Positions 1-11,770 of a DNA stretch of 64,000 bases are shown here, piece after piece. The translations under genes were made by a program, and so were the position numbers. This DNA is from Iris pallida. Taxonomy: Eukaryota > Streptophyta > Magnoliopsida > Asparagales > Iridaceae. The stretch spans positions 38,234,877-38,298,876 of the forward strand of contig JANAVB010029819.1 of the NCBI GenBank assembly GCA_029216955.1, in the 5' to 3' direction. Each line of letters opens with the position of its first letter. The first letter of the stretch is position 1. Below the pieces are notes generated by a model that worked only from the letters and a program-made list of their open reading frames with translations, ran no database searches and was not told the origin of the DNA.

Positions 1-1229
1 TATGATCGCTCTAGTATGGGTTGCTAGCCCAATATTTGAAGGATCCCAAACTTACTGATATCATAGCTTGTCACAACACTGGCCGGTCGTAATCCGTCCT
101 AATGATGTGCACCATAAATACCATACATAATTCCCTCCTAGGCCGAACGGTCCTGGTGCCCCGGTCGTAACCGTTCGAGAGAAGCCGCACCCGTGCATGG
201 GCCATCCGAGTCCTTTAACCATGCAATACGTGCCATAGCAAACAAGTCATATCATTCCAACCAATCTCACGTTCCATAAACATAATCCGTCATCACTACC
301 TCAAGTTCCATCGACATTATGCCCCAATACATTCGTATTGATGTACGACGCCCAACAGCTTAGACCTCTCGTATGCATTACTCAACGCGTTCTATTCATA
401 AGTTATTCGTATAACGACAGTTCCGTAGAAATTGTGCCACAATTGCATATCTCGATGCACGAAGTATATCTTTCAATGTTACGACAAGTTCCGTGGCATT
501 CTACCGCAACTTACCCCATTTCGCTCACTTAGTCATTTCGTAGCTAACTTACGCAAAGGCATGCTTAACGCCACAATCAATATTCTAGGCCTATTGTTCA
601 ATGTTCTCGGAGTCGTGCATGTGATGCACATCTCGATATCACCTTTCAATGTTCTACCATCACCGTCCTACCGCGATCCGTACACTTGATGTACATAGCT
701 TTAATTGTTCAATGTTTAATATTCTATCCTAATTTTAGACACGTACTAAGACCTTTAACCATTCGAGCCACGCTCGCTAACTTAATAGCAACTTACGCAT
801 ACAAGGATATATTTTATTAGACGTGAAAAAAAGAAAAAGAGAGTCAAGAACCCGTCCACCTTAAGCCGATACGCCTTGTCGTTCTGTTGAGCTGATGCGA
901 CGCGATTCCATAACTTTGTTGTATGACCAACTCTCCTGACTTAGCCATTCCGTTGAACTATTCGACTTATTCGGCCTATCGTGCCCATACCATAATCCGT
1001 TGTAAGGCGACGATTTAGTTTTACGGACATCATTTCGAATAAGGCAAAATGTTAACTCTTTACAATCTAGCGCAAAAGCATAGCCTGTACACCAGATCGA
1101 TTCAAAGTCAATACTTTGTCCAAACTAAACTTATGCTTTGCATCAATCCACATCGATACTTCATCAGGTCAATGCACCTCTTCGAGTCAACGACTCATCG
1201 TAATGCACCGTACGGAGCGGGGCATTACA
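1..1229. mobile_element. Terminal part of an LTR-like element (G), left end outside window
   Basis: The homology of element A to element B stops abruptly inside the chromodomain at 1230. Left of it lies unrelated sequence ending in GCGGGGCATTACA, which has the CA end and CCCC-rich terminus typical of plant Gypsy LTRs. No coding domain is visible. Several fragments around TCAATGTTCT recur loosely between 470 and 720. Orientation is not determined: read on the minus strand it begins TGTAATGCCCCGC, an equally good LTR start. The other end and the second TSD copy (expected TGATG, 1230-1234) are outside the window, so identity as an LTR is inferred from the terminus only. Confidence 0.45.
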
Positions 1230-2500
1230 TGATGACCCCAAACAACACGGACTAAACTAATAGTCTTATTTTTGAGTACCTTCTCTCTTCGGTCTAATAT
1301 GGATACGGGTCTTTTCTTATTTGAAAGGTTGGTACCAATAACCAATTTTTGAATGATCAAGGACATGACTCGAATCCGGGATATACAGTCACAATTGGGA
1401 CACATAGAAGACATCATGTACCTCACGTAACGACGACGGAAGAGGGAGATGATAGGACACATCACCTACTCGCTCAAGAATATCGAACAACCCTATATAC
1501 CTTGGACTAAGCTTTCTCCGCATGCCAAAACGAATGACGCCACGGGTAGGCGAGATACTAAGGTATACGTGGTCGTCGATAGAAAACTCGAGAGGGCGCT
1601 GATGAGAATTGGCCCAATTATGCTGGCGATCTTGCGCAACTCGAAGATGATCTCTAACTTGTCTGACCACCTCAATAGTCTACGTAATCATTTCTGGTCC
1701 AAGCATCTGTCTCTCGCCTACATCATCCCAGGCTAAAGGTGATCTGTACTTTCTGCCATACAGGACCTCAAAGGGTTCCATCTGGATAATGGCATGGAAA
1801 CTGTTATTATAGGAGAACACCACGAGATGCAGGTGATCTTTTCATGAAATACCAAAGTCAAGCGTACATGATCGCAACATATCTTCAAGAGTCTAGATCG
1901 TACGTTCTGACTGACCGTCTGTCTGCGGGTGATAAGCTGAGCTGAACTTAAGACGAGTACCCAAACTCTTTTGAAGACTCTGCCAAAAGTGCGATATAAA
2001 TCTCAAATCTCTGTCAGATAAGATACTGACTGGCACTCCATGCAATCTGACTATCTGCCTGAGGTACATCTCTGTAAGTTGATCCATCGACTGACCAATT
2101 CGAAAATGGAGAAAATAAGCTACCGTGGTGAGTCTGTCAACTATAACCTAGATAGCATTTCTTCCAGCTGGGGATTTAGGTAACCCAGTTACAAAATCCA
2201 TGTTAATGTGCTCCCATTTTCATTCTGGGATAAAAAAAGGTTGAAGAAGTCCGGCTGGTCTCTGATGTTCAGCATTAACCTGTTGGCAAACTAAACAACG
2301 AAAGATAAATCGGGCTATCTCCCTCTTCATGTCATTCCACCAAAAATGCTGACGGATGTCACGATACATCTTCGTACCACCGAGATGAATCAAATACTGT
2401 GAATTATGAGCTTCTTCCATGATCTTTCGCCTGATGTTGCCATTAGGTACACAAAGATGCCTTCCATGTCGAAGTGTATCGTCCACATGAATACATAACT
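1230..2500 (-). pseudogene. Integrase with partial chromodomain, element A
   Basis: Three pieces of one integrase are visible. 2220-2486 carries the H2C2 zinc-binding region (two histidines, then CLVCQQ). 1893-2087 holds the second half of the catalytic core, with SDRDLRF containing the second Asp and DGQSERTI containing the catalytic Glu. 1389-1670 is the C-terminal domain ending in the usual VFYVSQL linker. The chromodomain follows in another frame with PVSILDRREKVL and VRVVWGHH and is cut by element G at 1229. Frames change between the pieces and much of the core start is degenerate. Family knowledge: the enzyme inserts cDNA, and the chromodomain of this group is thought to steer insertion to heterochromatin. 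It cannot be functional here. Confidence 0.9.
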
Positions 2501-2689
2501 CTATTCTCCGTCCTGCTACACATTCTTTCCTAAGCCGCTGAAGCTAGAATATGTTGACTGAGCTATCTTGATTCTCTCGACTATACAGGACTGAAGTTGT
2601 ATACTGGCCATCAATGCCACATTGGTAGGATGAACCACTTCTATTCCCATCTTCTGAGATCTGCTAATAACTCGGCTGTGTTGTTAGGA

Positions 2690-3090
2690 AGTAAGCTCCT
2701 GCTCTTCTGTTCAACGCATCTGCATCTACATTGGCCTTCCCAGGATGATACTGCAAGTTGACATCGTAATCCACAAGTAGCTCAAGCCATCTCCTCTGAC
2801 ATATGTTAAGATCCTTCTAGGTAAATACATACTTAAGACTCTTGTGGTCGGTGAAAATCTCTACCCGATCTCCACATAAATAATGCCTCCACAACTTAAG
2901 TACGAAAACCACCGCTGCTAATTCTAAGTCGTGGGTTGGGTAATTTCTCTTATGATCACGAAGCTGACATGATGCATAAGCTACGACCTTACCATGCTAC
3001 ATTAAGACACATCCCAATCCTCTGCCGGAGGCATCATAATAAACTAAAAATCCTCCAGTCCCATTTGGAAGCATGAGAATGGGTGCCATC
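2690..3090 (-). pseudogene. RNase H domain, element A
   Basis: The minus strand gives YYDASGRG, then DLELAAVV, then TDHKSLKY, which carry the Asp, Glu and Asp of the retroviral-type RNase H active site, followed by the conserved RRWLELL. Two in-frame TAG stops fall at 2997-2999 and 2817-2819. The second aligns with CAG in element B, so it is a C to T change; the first aligns with CAA in B and CAG in F. Apart from these stops the frame is open across the domain. It would degrade the RNA of the RNA-DNA hybrid during reverse transcription. It sits directly downstream of the RT block. Confidence 0.85.
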
Positions 3091-3232
3091 ATTAATCATT
3101 GTTTCAACTTTTCAAATGAACTCTGACACTCTGCTGTCCAAGCAAACTGTACATCCTTGCAGGTCAACTGCGTCAAGGACGCTGAAATCCGAGCAAAATC
3201 TAATACGAATTGCCGGTAATAACCCTCAAATC

Positions 3233-3991
3233 CTAGAAAACTGAAAATTTTGCGACGGTACTGGGTACTGGCCATGACTCTATAGCCACTATCTTTTGGG
3301 GGTCAACTTTCACTCCACCTCTGGTGATGATGTGACCTAAGTACGAAATGCGATCAAGCCAAAATTCACACTTATTGAACTTCGCGTACAACTGGTTCTC
3401 TCTGAGAATCTGAATGACTACTTGGAGATGCTGCTCATGCTCTGCTTCATTTTTGCTATAGACTAAGATGTCGTCTATAAAAACTAACATGAACTGGTCC
3501 AAATAGGGCATAAAGATACGATTCATGAGGTCCATGAATACGGCTGATGCATTGGTCGCTCCAAAAGGCATAACAAGGAACTCTCAATGTCCATATCTAG
3601 ATCTGAATGTTGTCTTCGGGACATTTTGCTCTTTTACTCTGATCTGATGGTATCCTGACCGTAAGTCAATCGTCAAGAATACTGCCGCTCCACTGAGTTG
3701 ATCAAATAAATCATCTATCCTTGGTAGGGGATATCTATTTTTTATTGTTACAGAGTTCATGGTAAGATAATCAACGTATAATCTTGACATACCATCCTTC
3801 TTTTTCACAAAAAGCATCGGGACTCCCCAAGGTGATCCACTAGCATGAATGAATCTCATGGTTCTGAGTTCTTCAATCATCTTGTATAGGATCTCCAATT
3901 CTGAAGGTGTCATTCTGTAGACTCTCTCTGACACTGGTGCCGTCCCTGGAAGCAAATCAATGGTGAACTCTATCTCTCTCTCTGGGGGCAT
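3233..3991 (-). pseudogene. Reverse transcriptase, element A
   Basis: One frame runs from 3991 to 3233 with a single in-frame TGA at 3584-3586 just before EFLVMPFGA. Visible RT motifs in order are [36 protein letters not shown] and the catalytic [12 protein letters not shown], then LGHIITRGG of the thumb/connection region. Motif A usually reads [10 protein letters not shown], here TIDL. The domain is close to full length (about 250 codons). The frame breaks again at 3233 after WPVPSTV. With its stop the domain is inactive, but it is the best preserved pol part of A. Confidence 0.92.
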
Positions 3992-4045
3992 GCCTGGAAG
4001 CTCTTCGGTAAATACATCAAGAAACTCTTCTACTACTCTGGGAAA

Positions 4046-4504
4046 CTAAATTGCTACTGCTACTGCCATCCGTAAGACTTGTGGAGAAGGTTCTACTTCG
4101 CCTCTAGAAAATGAAAACTCTTCTTCGACGGGAATACCAAAAATAATCCTGCCGATATGGCAGTCTATTCTTGCGTATTGATCCTTCAACCAATCCATTC
4201 CTAGGACCACATCATAGTCGGCCATCAAAAATTCTATCAATCTAGCGGGGAACTCTCTACCGCTAACTATGATTCGACACGAAGAAAAGACTCTATCCAC
4301 CCCCACAAGACCTTTACCTGTAAGTATATTGAGCCTTACTGATAATGACTCGGGTTCCAGTCCTATCCGTGTCGTAAATCGTGCAAACATAAATAAATAC
4401 GATGCACCCGAATCAAATAATACAGATGTTGGAAAAGAATTAACAAGAATGGTACCTGCTACCACCTCACCTGATGCCAATTCTTCTGCCACGATCAGAG
4501 CCAT
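4046..4504 (-). pseudogene. Aspartic protease region, element A
   Basis: A 152-codon open stretch reads GEVVAGTILVNSF, then LFDSGASYLFM, which contains the DSG active-site triplet of retroviral-type aspartic proteases, then ADYDVVLGMDWL, the flap/C-terminal signature common to plant Gypsy proteases. The open stretch has no internal stop, but it is separated from both gag and RT by frame breaks. In the family it cleaves the Gag-Pol polyprotein. The same region is cut by element D in element C. Confidence 0.85.
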
Positions 4505-4591
4505 AGCCTGATCTTGTCCTCTCGGTACTGGTCCCCTTTGCTGGTAACCTCTCTGTCGGTTGTGAATCTGAGCTTGGGCATACTGTTGAGC

Positions 4592-5664
4592 CTAAGGCGA
4601 CAATGGCCTTGGAGGCTGGTACGGCTGCTGCACTGGTGCTGGATCCCTAACCGATGGACTGGTTAGGTTTGATGATGATGAACTGGCCCTATGCGGACAT
4701 GACCCTATCTGGTGATCCGGTGCACCACAAGCCCTGCACAATCCTTCTGCTCTACGATACTCTGATACTACATGTCCTGGCTTTCCACAATGAGTGCAGC
4801 CCATTACGGAAGACTGCTTCTGCTTCTGTTGCTGAGGGTACATTGGTGTCGAGTACTGAACCGACGAAACCGTGGTCACCCTCCTAGGAGCTCCAATAGT
4901 CAAAGCCCTTGCTGCCGGGACTGGTGCTGATGACTGGAATATCTGTTCATGGGATCTCTTCCTTTCTCCGGTTCGATCTACTATCCTCTGAAAAGAATAC
5001 TTGTGCCTCCAAGCTGCTCGCAAAATAGCATCAAATATCTGGTGCTCAAACTGCTCCACTGCTAGAATAACCTCTAGGTGGAGTCCTTGCTGGAATCGCT
5101 ATGCTCGGTCCAATTCGGTTTCCACCAAGGTGGGAGCAAACCGACTAAGCCTAGAAAACTCGGCCGTATATCCATCGACCATCCTTCCCATCTGCTTAAG
5201 AGTGGTGAATCTCGTCTGCAGATTATACCGAGCTACTAAATCAAAATACTTCGTCTGAAACTTGTCACTGATGCTCGAAAAATAATATCAAATGTCTGGT
5301 GCTCAAACTGCTCCACTGCTAGAATAATCTCTAGGTGGAGTTCTTGCTGGAATCGCTGATATCGGCCTAATTCGGTTGCCACCAAGGTGGGAGCAAACCA
5401 ACTAAGCCTAAAAAACTCGGCCGTATATCCATCGACCGTCTTTTCCATCTGCTTAAAATGGGTGAATCTTGTCTGCAAATCATACCAAGCTAGTGCATCA
5501 AAATACTTTGTTTAGAACTTGTCACTGAATATCGCCCACAAAACAGGTATTGCTAATCCAACTGCTAACATCGCCCACCAGCTGCGGGCTAAGTCCAATA
5601 ACTGTAGGCGCACAACGGCCACCTTCTCTTCCTCAGGAATCCCAGCTGGCTCCAGGATAACTTC
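4592..5664 (-). pseudogene. Gag C-terminal two thirds with zinc knuckles, element A
   Basis: The capsid segment (FSRLSWFAPTLVATE and EQFEHQ...) is followed by two CX2CX4HX4C knuckles at about 4690-4800. The first reads CTHCGKPGHVVSEY, so the last Cys is Tyr. The second, CRACGAPDHQIGSC, is intact. A direct duplication with a period of about 257 bp (5016-5272 and 5273-5530) repeats part of the capsid and shifts the frame. The reading continues on the other side of the Sirevirus at 15104-15270. Confidence 0.85.
5660..5664. other. Target-site duplication ACTTC, left copy
   Basis: ACTTC here and at 15099-15103 directly flank the Sirevirus. Five bases is the expected size for an LTR retrotransposon. 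Confidence 0.9.
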
Positions 5665-6703
5665 TGTAGGAATGAAGTCGTAAAGCAGAATACTCTAGAG
5701 AGGGGTGAATAGAGTAGGCAGCGAAATATTGCTAATTAAAAAACTTGTTAACAGTTAGATCACATAAATAATATCAATAATCACAAAGTAATAACTGTAA
5801 AGGAAAGAGATCAGAAGGCAAATGCAAACACATAAATTTATACTAGTTTCCCTCTTGTGTGGACTAGTCCATTCGAAAGAACTCTAGCTTCCAGTTGAAT
5901 CCACTATTGGAAAATTCCGCAAGTTTTCATACGAAGTCCTTGCAACTTCTATAGACGCGAGCTTTGATACGAAGAACTCGACCAACTTCAGTTTTGAATA
6001 GTCTTTCTTCAATCAAGCCTCTGATTACAATTTCTTTAAAATCTTCTAGACCGCACCGTACCGGTAAATTGACTAGAGAATTGTAACTGGCTTGGGATTT
6101 GAAAATGAAAGCTTTTTGGAAAACTCTTTGGAAGAAACGTAAGCTTTAGAAGAGAAGAGATGAAACTGAATGAGTGATTTTAAATGATCTGAATTCCTCT
6201 CTATTAATAGTTTTTCCAAAGACAGAACTCTGGTAGAATTCGGGCAGAATTTGGACAGAATTCTATGTAACAATTCGCAACTGAAGGGAGACCAAGTTCA
6301 AAAACTAACGTTCATATAACGTTTACCTTGGCTGAACTCTGTCAGGGTTGGTCAGGAATATTTTAAAAAAATATTTTTGGGACCTTTTGAAATCTTTCAG
6401 AAGCTTTTGTAAATAAGAGATGTTTTTCAAAACATAGGTCAATTTTGAAAACGATTTTGAATAGCCTATTTGCTAGTATGACTTGGTGTACAATGTATTC
6501 CTAGACTCAATAAAAATAAAATTATGTTGCATAAAGAAATATAGTCTCGAGTGGCAAACATAGCTTCGGTCTTGAACTGAGTAGATATCCAATCTTGATC
6601 AGTATCCAAAACATCTTGAATAAACATCTGAGTTATTCCGTATATCGAGACAGAGTTTGATTAATTATTAAAATCAGGTTTGACCATGACCAATGGGCCA
6701 ACA
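5665..6703 (-). repeat. Sirevirus 3' LTR
   Basis: 1039 bp, begins TGTAGG and ends CCAACA on the plus strand; direct copy of 14044-15098. The body is alignable throughout, with substitutions and short indels. The right copy carries a small extra run of GCCGAACTCT-type repeats near 14700. Confidence 0.92.
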
Positions 6704-6716
6704 ATCTCTCCCATTT
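6704..6716 (-). other. Sirevirus polypurine tract
   Basis: Reads AATGGGAGAGAT on the minus strand, directly against the 3' LTR. Purine-rich, in the right place for plus-strand DNA priming. Confidence 0.7.
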
Positions 6717-7370
6717 TGATAATTGACAAACCTTGACCGATATAACAACTTTGGTCTTTATCAAAACAAAATTGTATCGATATAATGTACCAAAAAAAAG
6801 TTCATGTAGATTGTTCATATCATGTATTCTTAAGATCAAAGATGTTAGATCTTATTTCTCCCCCGTTGTCACTTAGCAAAATAATTGCAAAAGAGAAAGC
6901 TCCCTCGCAATATATATATAAGTAACAATCAGTGAAGAAACACAAAAATATATAAAAAAAATATCACACAGGCATGGTATAAATGTCACAGACAGTAAAG
7001 AAAATGTGATAAGTAGAATTTTGTTTCATAGGCAGTTTAAATGGAAGCATAATAAAAGATAATACTATGAGAAATGCTAAACTGAATAAAATATGCTGAA
7101 GAAAACATATAACATGTCCATCAGACAAAAAGATCACAATAGAAAAATAAGAGTACTGATACTAGCTTGAAATATCGAAGCATTTCCAAGTAAACAAAGA
7201 CAATAACATCATTCTCAAAAGTACGACAAATCACATATCATCCTCATCGTCATCATCATTATCTGCAGTGCTAGCATGTCCACCGTGTCCGGATGGACCA
7301 GCTCTAGATGTGTCAGCTCCAGAGGTATGTGGAGTAGCACCAGAAGTACGATACCAATCATAAGCGTTCC
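6717..7370 (-). other. Sirevirus 3' noncoding region and displaced tail of the envelope-like ORF
   Basis: 7231-7400 read on the minus strand in another frame gives a low-complexity end with SGATPHTSGADTSRAGPSG and a final run of Asp and Glu, then a stop at 7231. This looks like the original C terminus of the ORF at 7371-8498, shifted by an indel. 6717-7230 is AT-rich with no recognisable feature. Confidence 0.5.
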
Positions 7371-8498
7371 CTAGCTAGAACAGAGAGTGGACCGCCTCAT
7401 CATCAATGCGGTAACCAGATAAGAAGGATCTCTAGGAAGAGAGCTAGCATAATGACCCGTCTGAGTAAATCGGAGATCGGCAAATGAGTTCGCAATATCC
7501 TGGAATCGAGTCACGTCATGGAACTCACGTTCCCTGGAAGTGTCAACAAAGAAAGTCTGCATATTTGAGAGGTGCTGATGAATACCCTCAAAAGTTATAG
7601 GGTAAGTCTGAGGAGGAACAGATGCAGTAGGAGTAGGTGCAGGAGATGGAGGAGTATTGGCAATGCTACGACGAGAAAGCTTGATAAAATTGGGCTCAGG
7701 GTCCAGAGCACAAGTGGATAAATCTATGTCAAAATGCTGAAAGATGCGAGGGATAATCATCGCATAAGAGAGATTGCGTTCTCTTCCGCGACATCTACCC
7801 ATCATCTGGATGATAGTCTTAGGGGCAAAAAAAGGAATCCCCTTAAGAATGTGATAGAGGGCAGAGAGTTCTAGTACAGTGACATCATCTTTTGAAGTAG
7901 ATTTGGAAGGAATAGTGGAATAGATGATGCGATGTAACTCGTAGTTAAACAAGTTCAAGTTATTGACCTTGAACTTTCCAGGACGAGCACGTGCTGGCGC
8001 ACAAAGCTCAATCTTGAAACTAATAAGAGTCGTACCATCAGAAAATTCGAAGTCGGTGATGTCATCGAGCGGGGCACCTTCGTTTGGAATACCAAGGATT
8101 TTCGCTAGTAATACTTCATCGAACTCGATATCGATCCCACCAATACGAGTTCTTGTGGTAAAAGTGTTTAACACGAAGTTACAATAGAATAGTCTAAGAC
8201 CATTAGTAGCTATAGGGAATTGTAGGGTAGCGAGATGGTGTAACCCTAATGCCTCAAAGAAAGGACGGTGATCTGGAAATACAGCCCATTTGATCTGAGC
8301 GCCTGTGCATATAGTACGTATAGCAAAGTCGGCATACCAAAGTAATGCTTGGTCATGAGTTTTGAAGTAAAACTCATCCGATATACCGTCACCCGATTGG
8401 ACCGAGGAAAAGAGAGAATCCATGTTCGGATCAGAAGACGATGCCTCTTCACCGGTATTAGTTTTCTTCCTCTTGAAAGGATTGAATCCCTCAGGCAT
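7371..8498 (-). CDS. Envelope-like third ORF of Sirevirus, 375 aa
   Basis: An uninterrupted ORF from ATG at 8498 to TAG at 7371, on the same strand as gag-pol and between RNase H and the 3' LTR. The N terminus is basic and polar (NPFKRKKTN near residue 6). The middle has LRLFYCNFVLN at about residues 100-110 and IEFDEVLLAKILGIPNEG at about 122-139, which resemble the putative plant transposon protein domain found in ORFs of Sireviruses and related elements. Residues about 285-300 are Pro/Thr/Ser-rich. I see no signal peptide or convincing transmembrane helix, so a true envelope role is doubtful. Function is unknown in the family. It is the only long intact frame in the element. The original C terminus probably continued in another frame to 7231. 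Confidence 0.75.
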   Translation of the reverse strand: MPEGFNPFKRKKTNTGEEASSSDPNMDSLFSSVQSGDGISDEFYFKTHDQALLWYADFAIRTICTGAQIKWAVFPDHRPFFEALGLHHLATLQFPIATNGLRLFYCNFVLNTFTTRTRIGGIDIEFDEVLLAKILGIPNEGAPLDDITDFEFSDGTTLISFKIELCAPARARPGKFKVNNLNLFNYELHRIIYSTIPSKSTSKDDVTVLELSALYHILKGIPFFAPKTIIQMMGRCRGRERNLSYAMIIPRIFQHFDIDLSTCALDPEPNFIKLSRRSIANTPPSPAPTPTASVPPQTYPITFEGIHQHLSNMQTFFVDTSREREFHDVTRFQDIANSFADLRFTQTGHYASSLPRDPSYLVTALMMRRSTLCSS

Positions 8499-9150
8499 TC
8501 TTTCCCAAAACTAAGCAACCCTAAGAATTTGAAAGTGGAGGAGAGAAGGAGTTATACCTTCCGAGAATCAAGTATGTTGTAGAGGACGCGATTCTTCGCA
8601 CGAATCCAAATTTTGGGTGGAACTCTCCACGTAGATTGGAAGAAATAGAGTAGAAAAAATCTAGGGTTTGGGGGTTCTTCGGCTGCTGCTGCTGCTGCTG
8701 CTGTGATGAAGTAGTTTGGAAGAGATGAAGAGGAGAAGGCCTCGGGTTCTGACTTAAAAATGTACAGCACCAACAGAATTCTGGCCGAATTCGGACCGAA
8801 TACGGGCCGAATTCGCCTAGGGTTCTCCTGGGTTTTAAAAAAAATTGTGGGCCATATCATTTTCATCAACTCATTTCAAATATTTAATTCCAAGTTTAGT
8901 AATTTTAAACTTCAAATAATATAATTAATATTATTTTACAAATTAATTTTCTTTACTCAGTATCTGTTTCAGATTAGCTGTAGGAGTACTGTCCCAGCTA
9001 ACGGGAGTTCACCGGGGAACAATTAAGTACCGCTTCGCTTCGACCGTAGTCATGGTGACAGACAGACTCTTTGTAGGCTTGTCTCAAAAACAGTTATTGA
9101 GTATTGAATAATTTAATTATTAAAATAAAATTAATTAATATTATTGACAT
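8499..9150 (-). other. Spacer between Sirevirus pol and the envelope-like ORF
   Basis: About 650 bp. Contains a CTG/CAG trinucleotide run (8682-8702) and repeated GAATTCGG motifs (8775-8820). Open frames exist but resemble no known protein. It may be the leader of the downstream ORF. No splice site can be claimed. Confidence 0.4.
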
Positions 9151-9159
9151 CTAAAATTT

Positions 9160-9858
9160 CTAATTCTCGACGTAAATAATTGAAACGATCTTCCACTAGA
9201 GGTTTTGTGCATATGTCAGCCAATTGATTCTGTGTGTCTATGTATACAAGGTCTATATCTTCATTTTGTTGATGATCTCTACGAAAATGATGTCAAATCT
9301 CGATATGCTTAGTACGAGAGTGACATACTGGATTCTTAGTAAATTAATAGAACTAGTGTTACCACAAAAAATGGGTATGTGTGTATAATATAATCCAAAG
9401 TCTTCTAAAGTTTGCTTCATCCACAAAATTTGTGCACAACAACGTCCTGCGACGATATACTCAGCCTTAGTTGTTGATCATGCGACAGAATTTTGCTTCT
9501 TGCTAAACCAAGAGACTAGGGCTTTTTCTAGGAAATGACATGTGCCGCTGGTACTTTTTCTATCTACTTTGCATCCGGCAAAATCAGCATCAGAATAATC
9601 GATTAGGTCAAATAATGTGGTTTTAGGATACCATAAGCCGACAGAAGAAGTGCCTTTATGGTATCGGAAGATACGCTTAACTGCGCACAGACGTGATTCC
9701 TTAGGATTGGCTTGAAAACGTGCACACAAGCAAACACTAAACATAATATCTGGTCGACTAGCAGTTAAGTATAGTAAGCTACCGATCATACCTCGATACT
9801 TACGTATGTCAACAGGTTTGCCTTGTTCATCAATATCAAGCTTGGTTGAAGTCGCCAT
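9160..9858 (-). pseudogene. Ty1/copia RNase H, Sirevirus
   Basis: 9478-9858 gives KYRGMIGSLLYLTASRPDI, the usual start, then DYSDADFAGCKVDRKSTSG with the catalytic Asp, and SWFSKKQNSVA. An in-frame TGA interrupts before STTKAEY, which carries the catalytic Glu. Shifted frames then give a copia-type tail (SRTKHIE-like, DIxTKxL-like) to about 9160. The domain order RT then RNase H at the end of pol is copia-like. Confidence 0.88.
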
Positions 9859-9911
9859 TGGAGTGCTAAGTGGTTTGACTGCTTTCAGGTCGAACTTCTT
9901 TAATAAATATT

Positions 9912-10736
9912 TTATGTACTTTGCTTGATTATGAACGTACCATTGTTGGTTTGTTTGATTTGTAGTCCGAGAAAGAATTTTAGCTCTCCCATCATGCTCA
10001 TCTCAAACTCAGTCTGCATACACTTTGAAAATTCTTGACAAAGAGATTCATCAGTGGATCCAAAAATAATATCATCTACATAGATTTGAATCAACCTTTC
10101 CTTTTAAAAAACTGTTGTCAAATAGAAAAGAGCTTAGACGATCGTACCAAGCACGAGGGGCTTGTTTCAAACCGTATAAGGCTTTCTTCAACTTGAAAAC
10201 ATAATCAGGATTTTTAAAATCAGTAAAACCTGGAGGTTGAGCTACATAAACTTTTCTTTTATAAAACCATTCAAAAATGCGCTTTTAACATCCATTTGAA
10301 ATAACTTGAAATTATGAAAATTTGCAAATGCACATAACATACGAATGGATTCTAATCTCGCAACTGGGGCATAAGTCTCATCGTAATTGATACCTTCTTC
10401 TTGATTGTATCCTTGAGCTACGAGTCGAGCCTTATTACGAGTAACTAAACCATTCTCATTCAGTTTGTTTCAGAATACCCAACGGGTGCCAATGACCGGA
10501 TGATCAATGGGCTTGGGAACAAGTTTCCAAACTTGATTCCGTTCGAATTGGTTTAATTCCTCTTGCATAGCATCGAACCAAAAATTATCACTACATGCTT
10601 CTTCAATATTTTTGGGTTCAAGCTGTGAAACAAAATCAACATAAGAAGCTATATCTTTATTAGAGGAACGAGTACTTACACCCTTGGTAATCTCACTAAT
10701 TTCCAAGTCCTTTGGATGATCTGCCAAGAATCTCAT
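9912..10736 (-). pseudogene. Ty1/copia reverse transcriptase, Sirevirus
   Basis: 10470-10736 holds the N-terminal part of a copia-type RT (EACSDNFWFDAMQEELNQF, then VWKLVPKP and GTRWVF). 9912-10094 contains the catalytic [11 protein letters not shown] motif and LKFFLGLQIKQ. The middle portion at 10095-10470 is readable only in shifted frames (ILKSAFLNG-like and [14 protein letters not shown] pieces), so at least two frame breaks separate the blocks. Confidence 0.88.
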
Positions 10737-11149
10737 CTCTTTTGGTATCCTCAGGATTGCTGGTTCCAGCTTTGCTTGAAGACTCAGCTGGTACTTGGTG
10801 TGAAGGTTCTGTATCTTTGTAGGAAGGTTTTACAGTAGCTGTACTTGTGTACTCACGTCTTCATTATCGTCATCGTCTAAATGTTGATTTAGTTCATCAT
10901 ACTTGACATTGATTGATTCTTCGATGATCATGGTTCTCTTGTTGAAGACTCTGTACCCTTTGCTATTTGCCGTATAACCTAAAAAGATACTTTCATCGAC
11001 CTTTTCATCAAATTTACTCAGGTTGTCTTTAGTATTAAGAACAAAGCATTTACAACCAATATCTTGAAGTATAAAACAGTGGGTGTTCTATCAAACCATA
11101 ACTCATAGGGAGTGTTCTTCGATATAGGTCGAATCAGAACCCTTTAAGA

Positions 11150-11770
11150 ATATAGCACGCTGTATTGATAGCTTCAGCCCAAAAGTATCTAGGTAGACTA
11201 AACTGGTTCAACATTACTCTAGCTATTTCAGATAGAGTCCTGTTATTATGTTCCACAACTCTATTTTGTTGTGGAGTCCTAGGGCAGGAAAACTCATACA
11301 AATAACGTATGTGTCACAGAATTGCTTGAACTCTGCAATCTCAAATTTGCTGCCATGATCACTACGAATGCGAGTAATCATGAAACCTTTTTCATTCTGT
11401 ACTTTCTTGCAAAAGGTGACGAATTCTGACAAAGCATCGTTCTTACGTACAAGAAATATCCATATGTATCTAGAGAAATCATCTATAATGATAAATGCAT
11501 ATAACTTACCACCTAGACTAGCAATTCTACTAGGTCCAAATAAGTCCATATACAATAATTGTAGAGGTCTAGTGGTACTTACAACATTTTTGGATTTAAA
11601 GACGAATCGGGTAGCTTTATTCTTTTCACATTCGCTACATACCGTATCTTTCTTGAAAGATATGTCCGGTAAGCCGCGTACCAACTTTTGTTGATAGTTT
11701 TGAAATTGTGTCCATGTTTGCATGACCGAGCCTAATATGCCATAGTTGTATCTCAATGCTCTTGGCCATC
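11150..11770 (-). pseudogene. Ty1/copia integrase core, Sirevirus
   Basis: 11223-11756 gives CSECEKNKATR (end of the zinc region), LLYMDLFGPSR with the first catalytic Asp, FIIIDDFSRYIWIF, and TRIRSDHGSKFE with the second Asp. The frame then shifts. The expected Glu is found in the next frame near 11262 (QQNRVVEHNNRTL). All three acidic residues therefore survive, but not in one frame. Confidence 0.88.
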
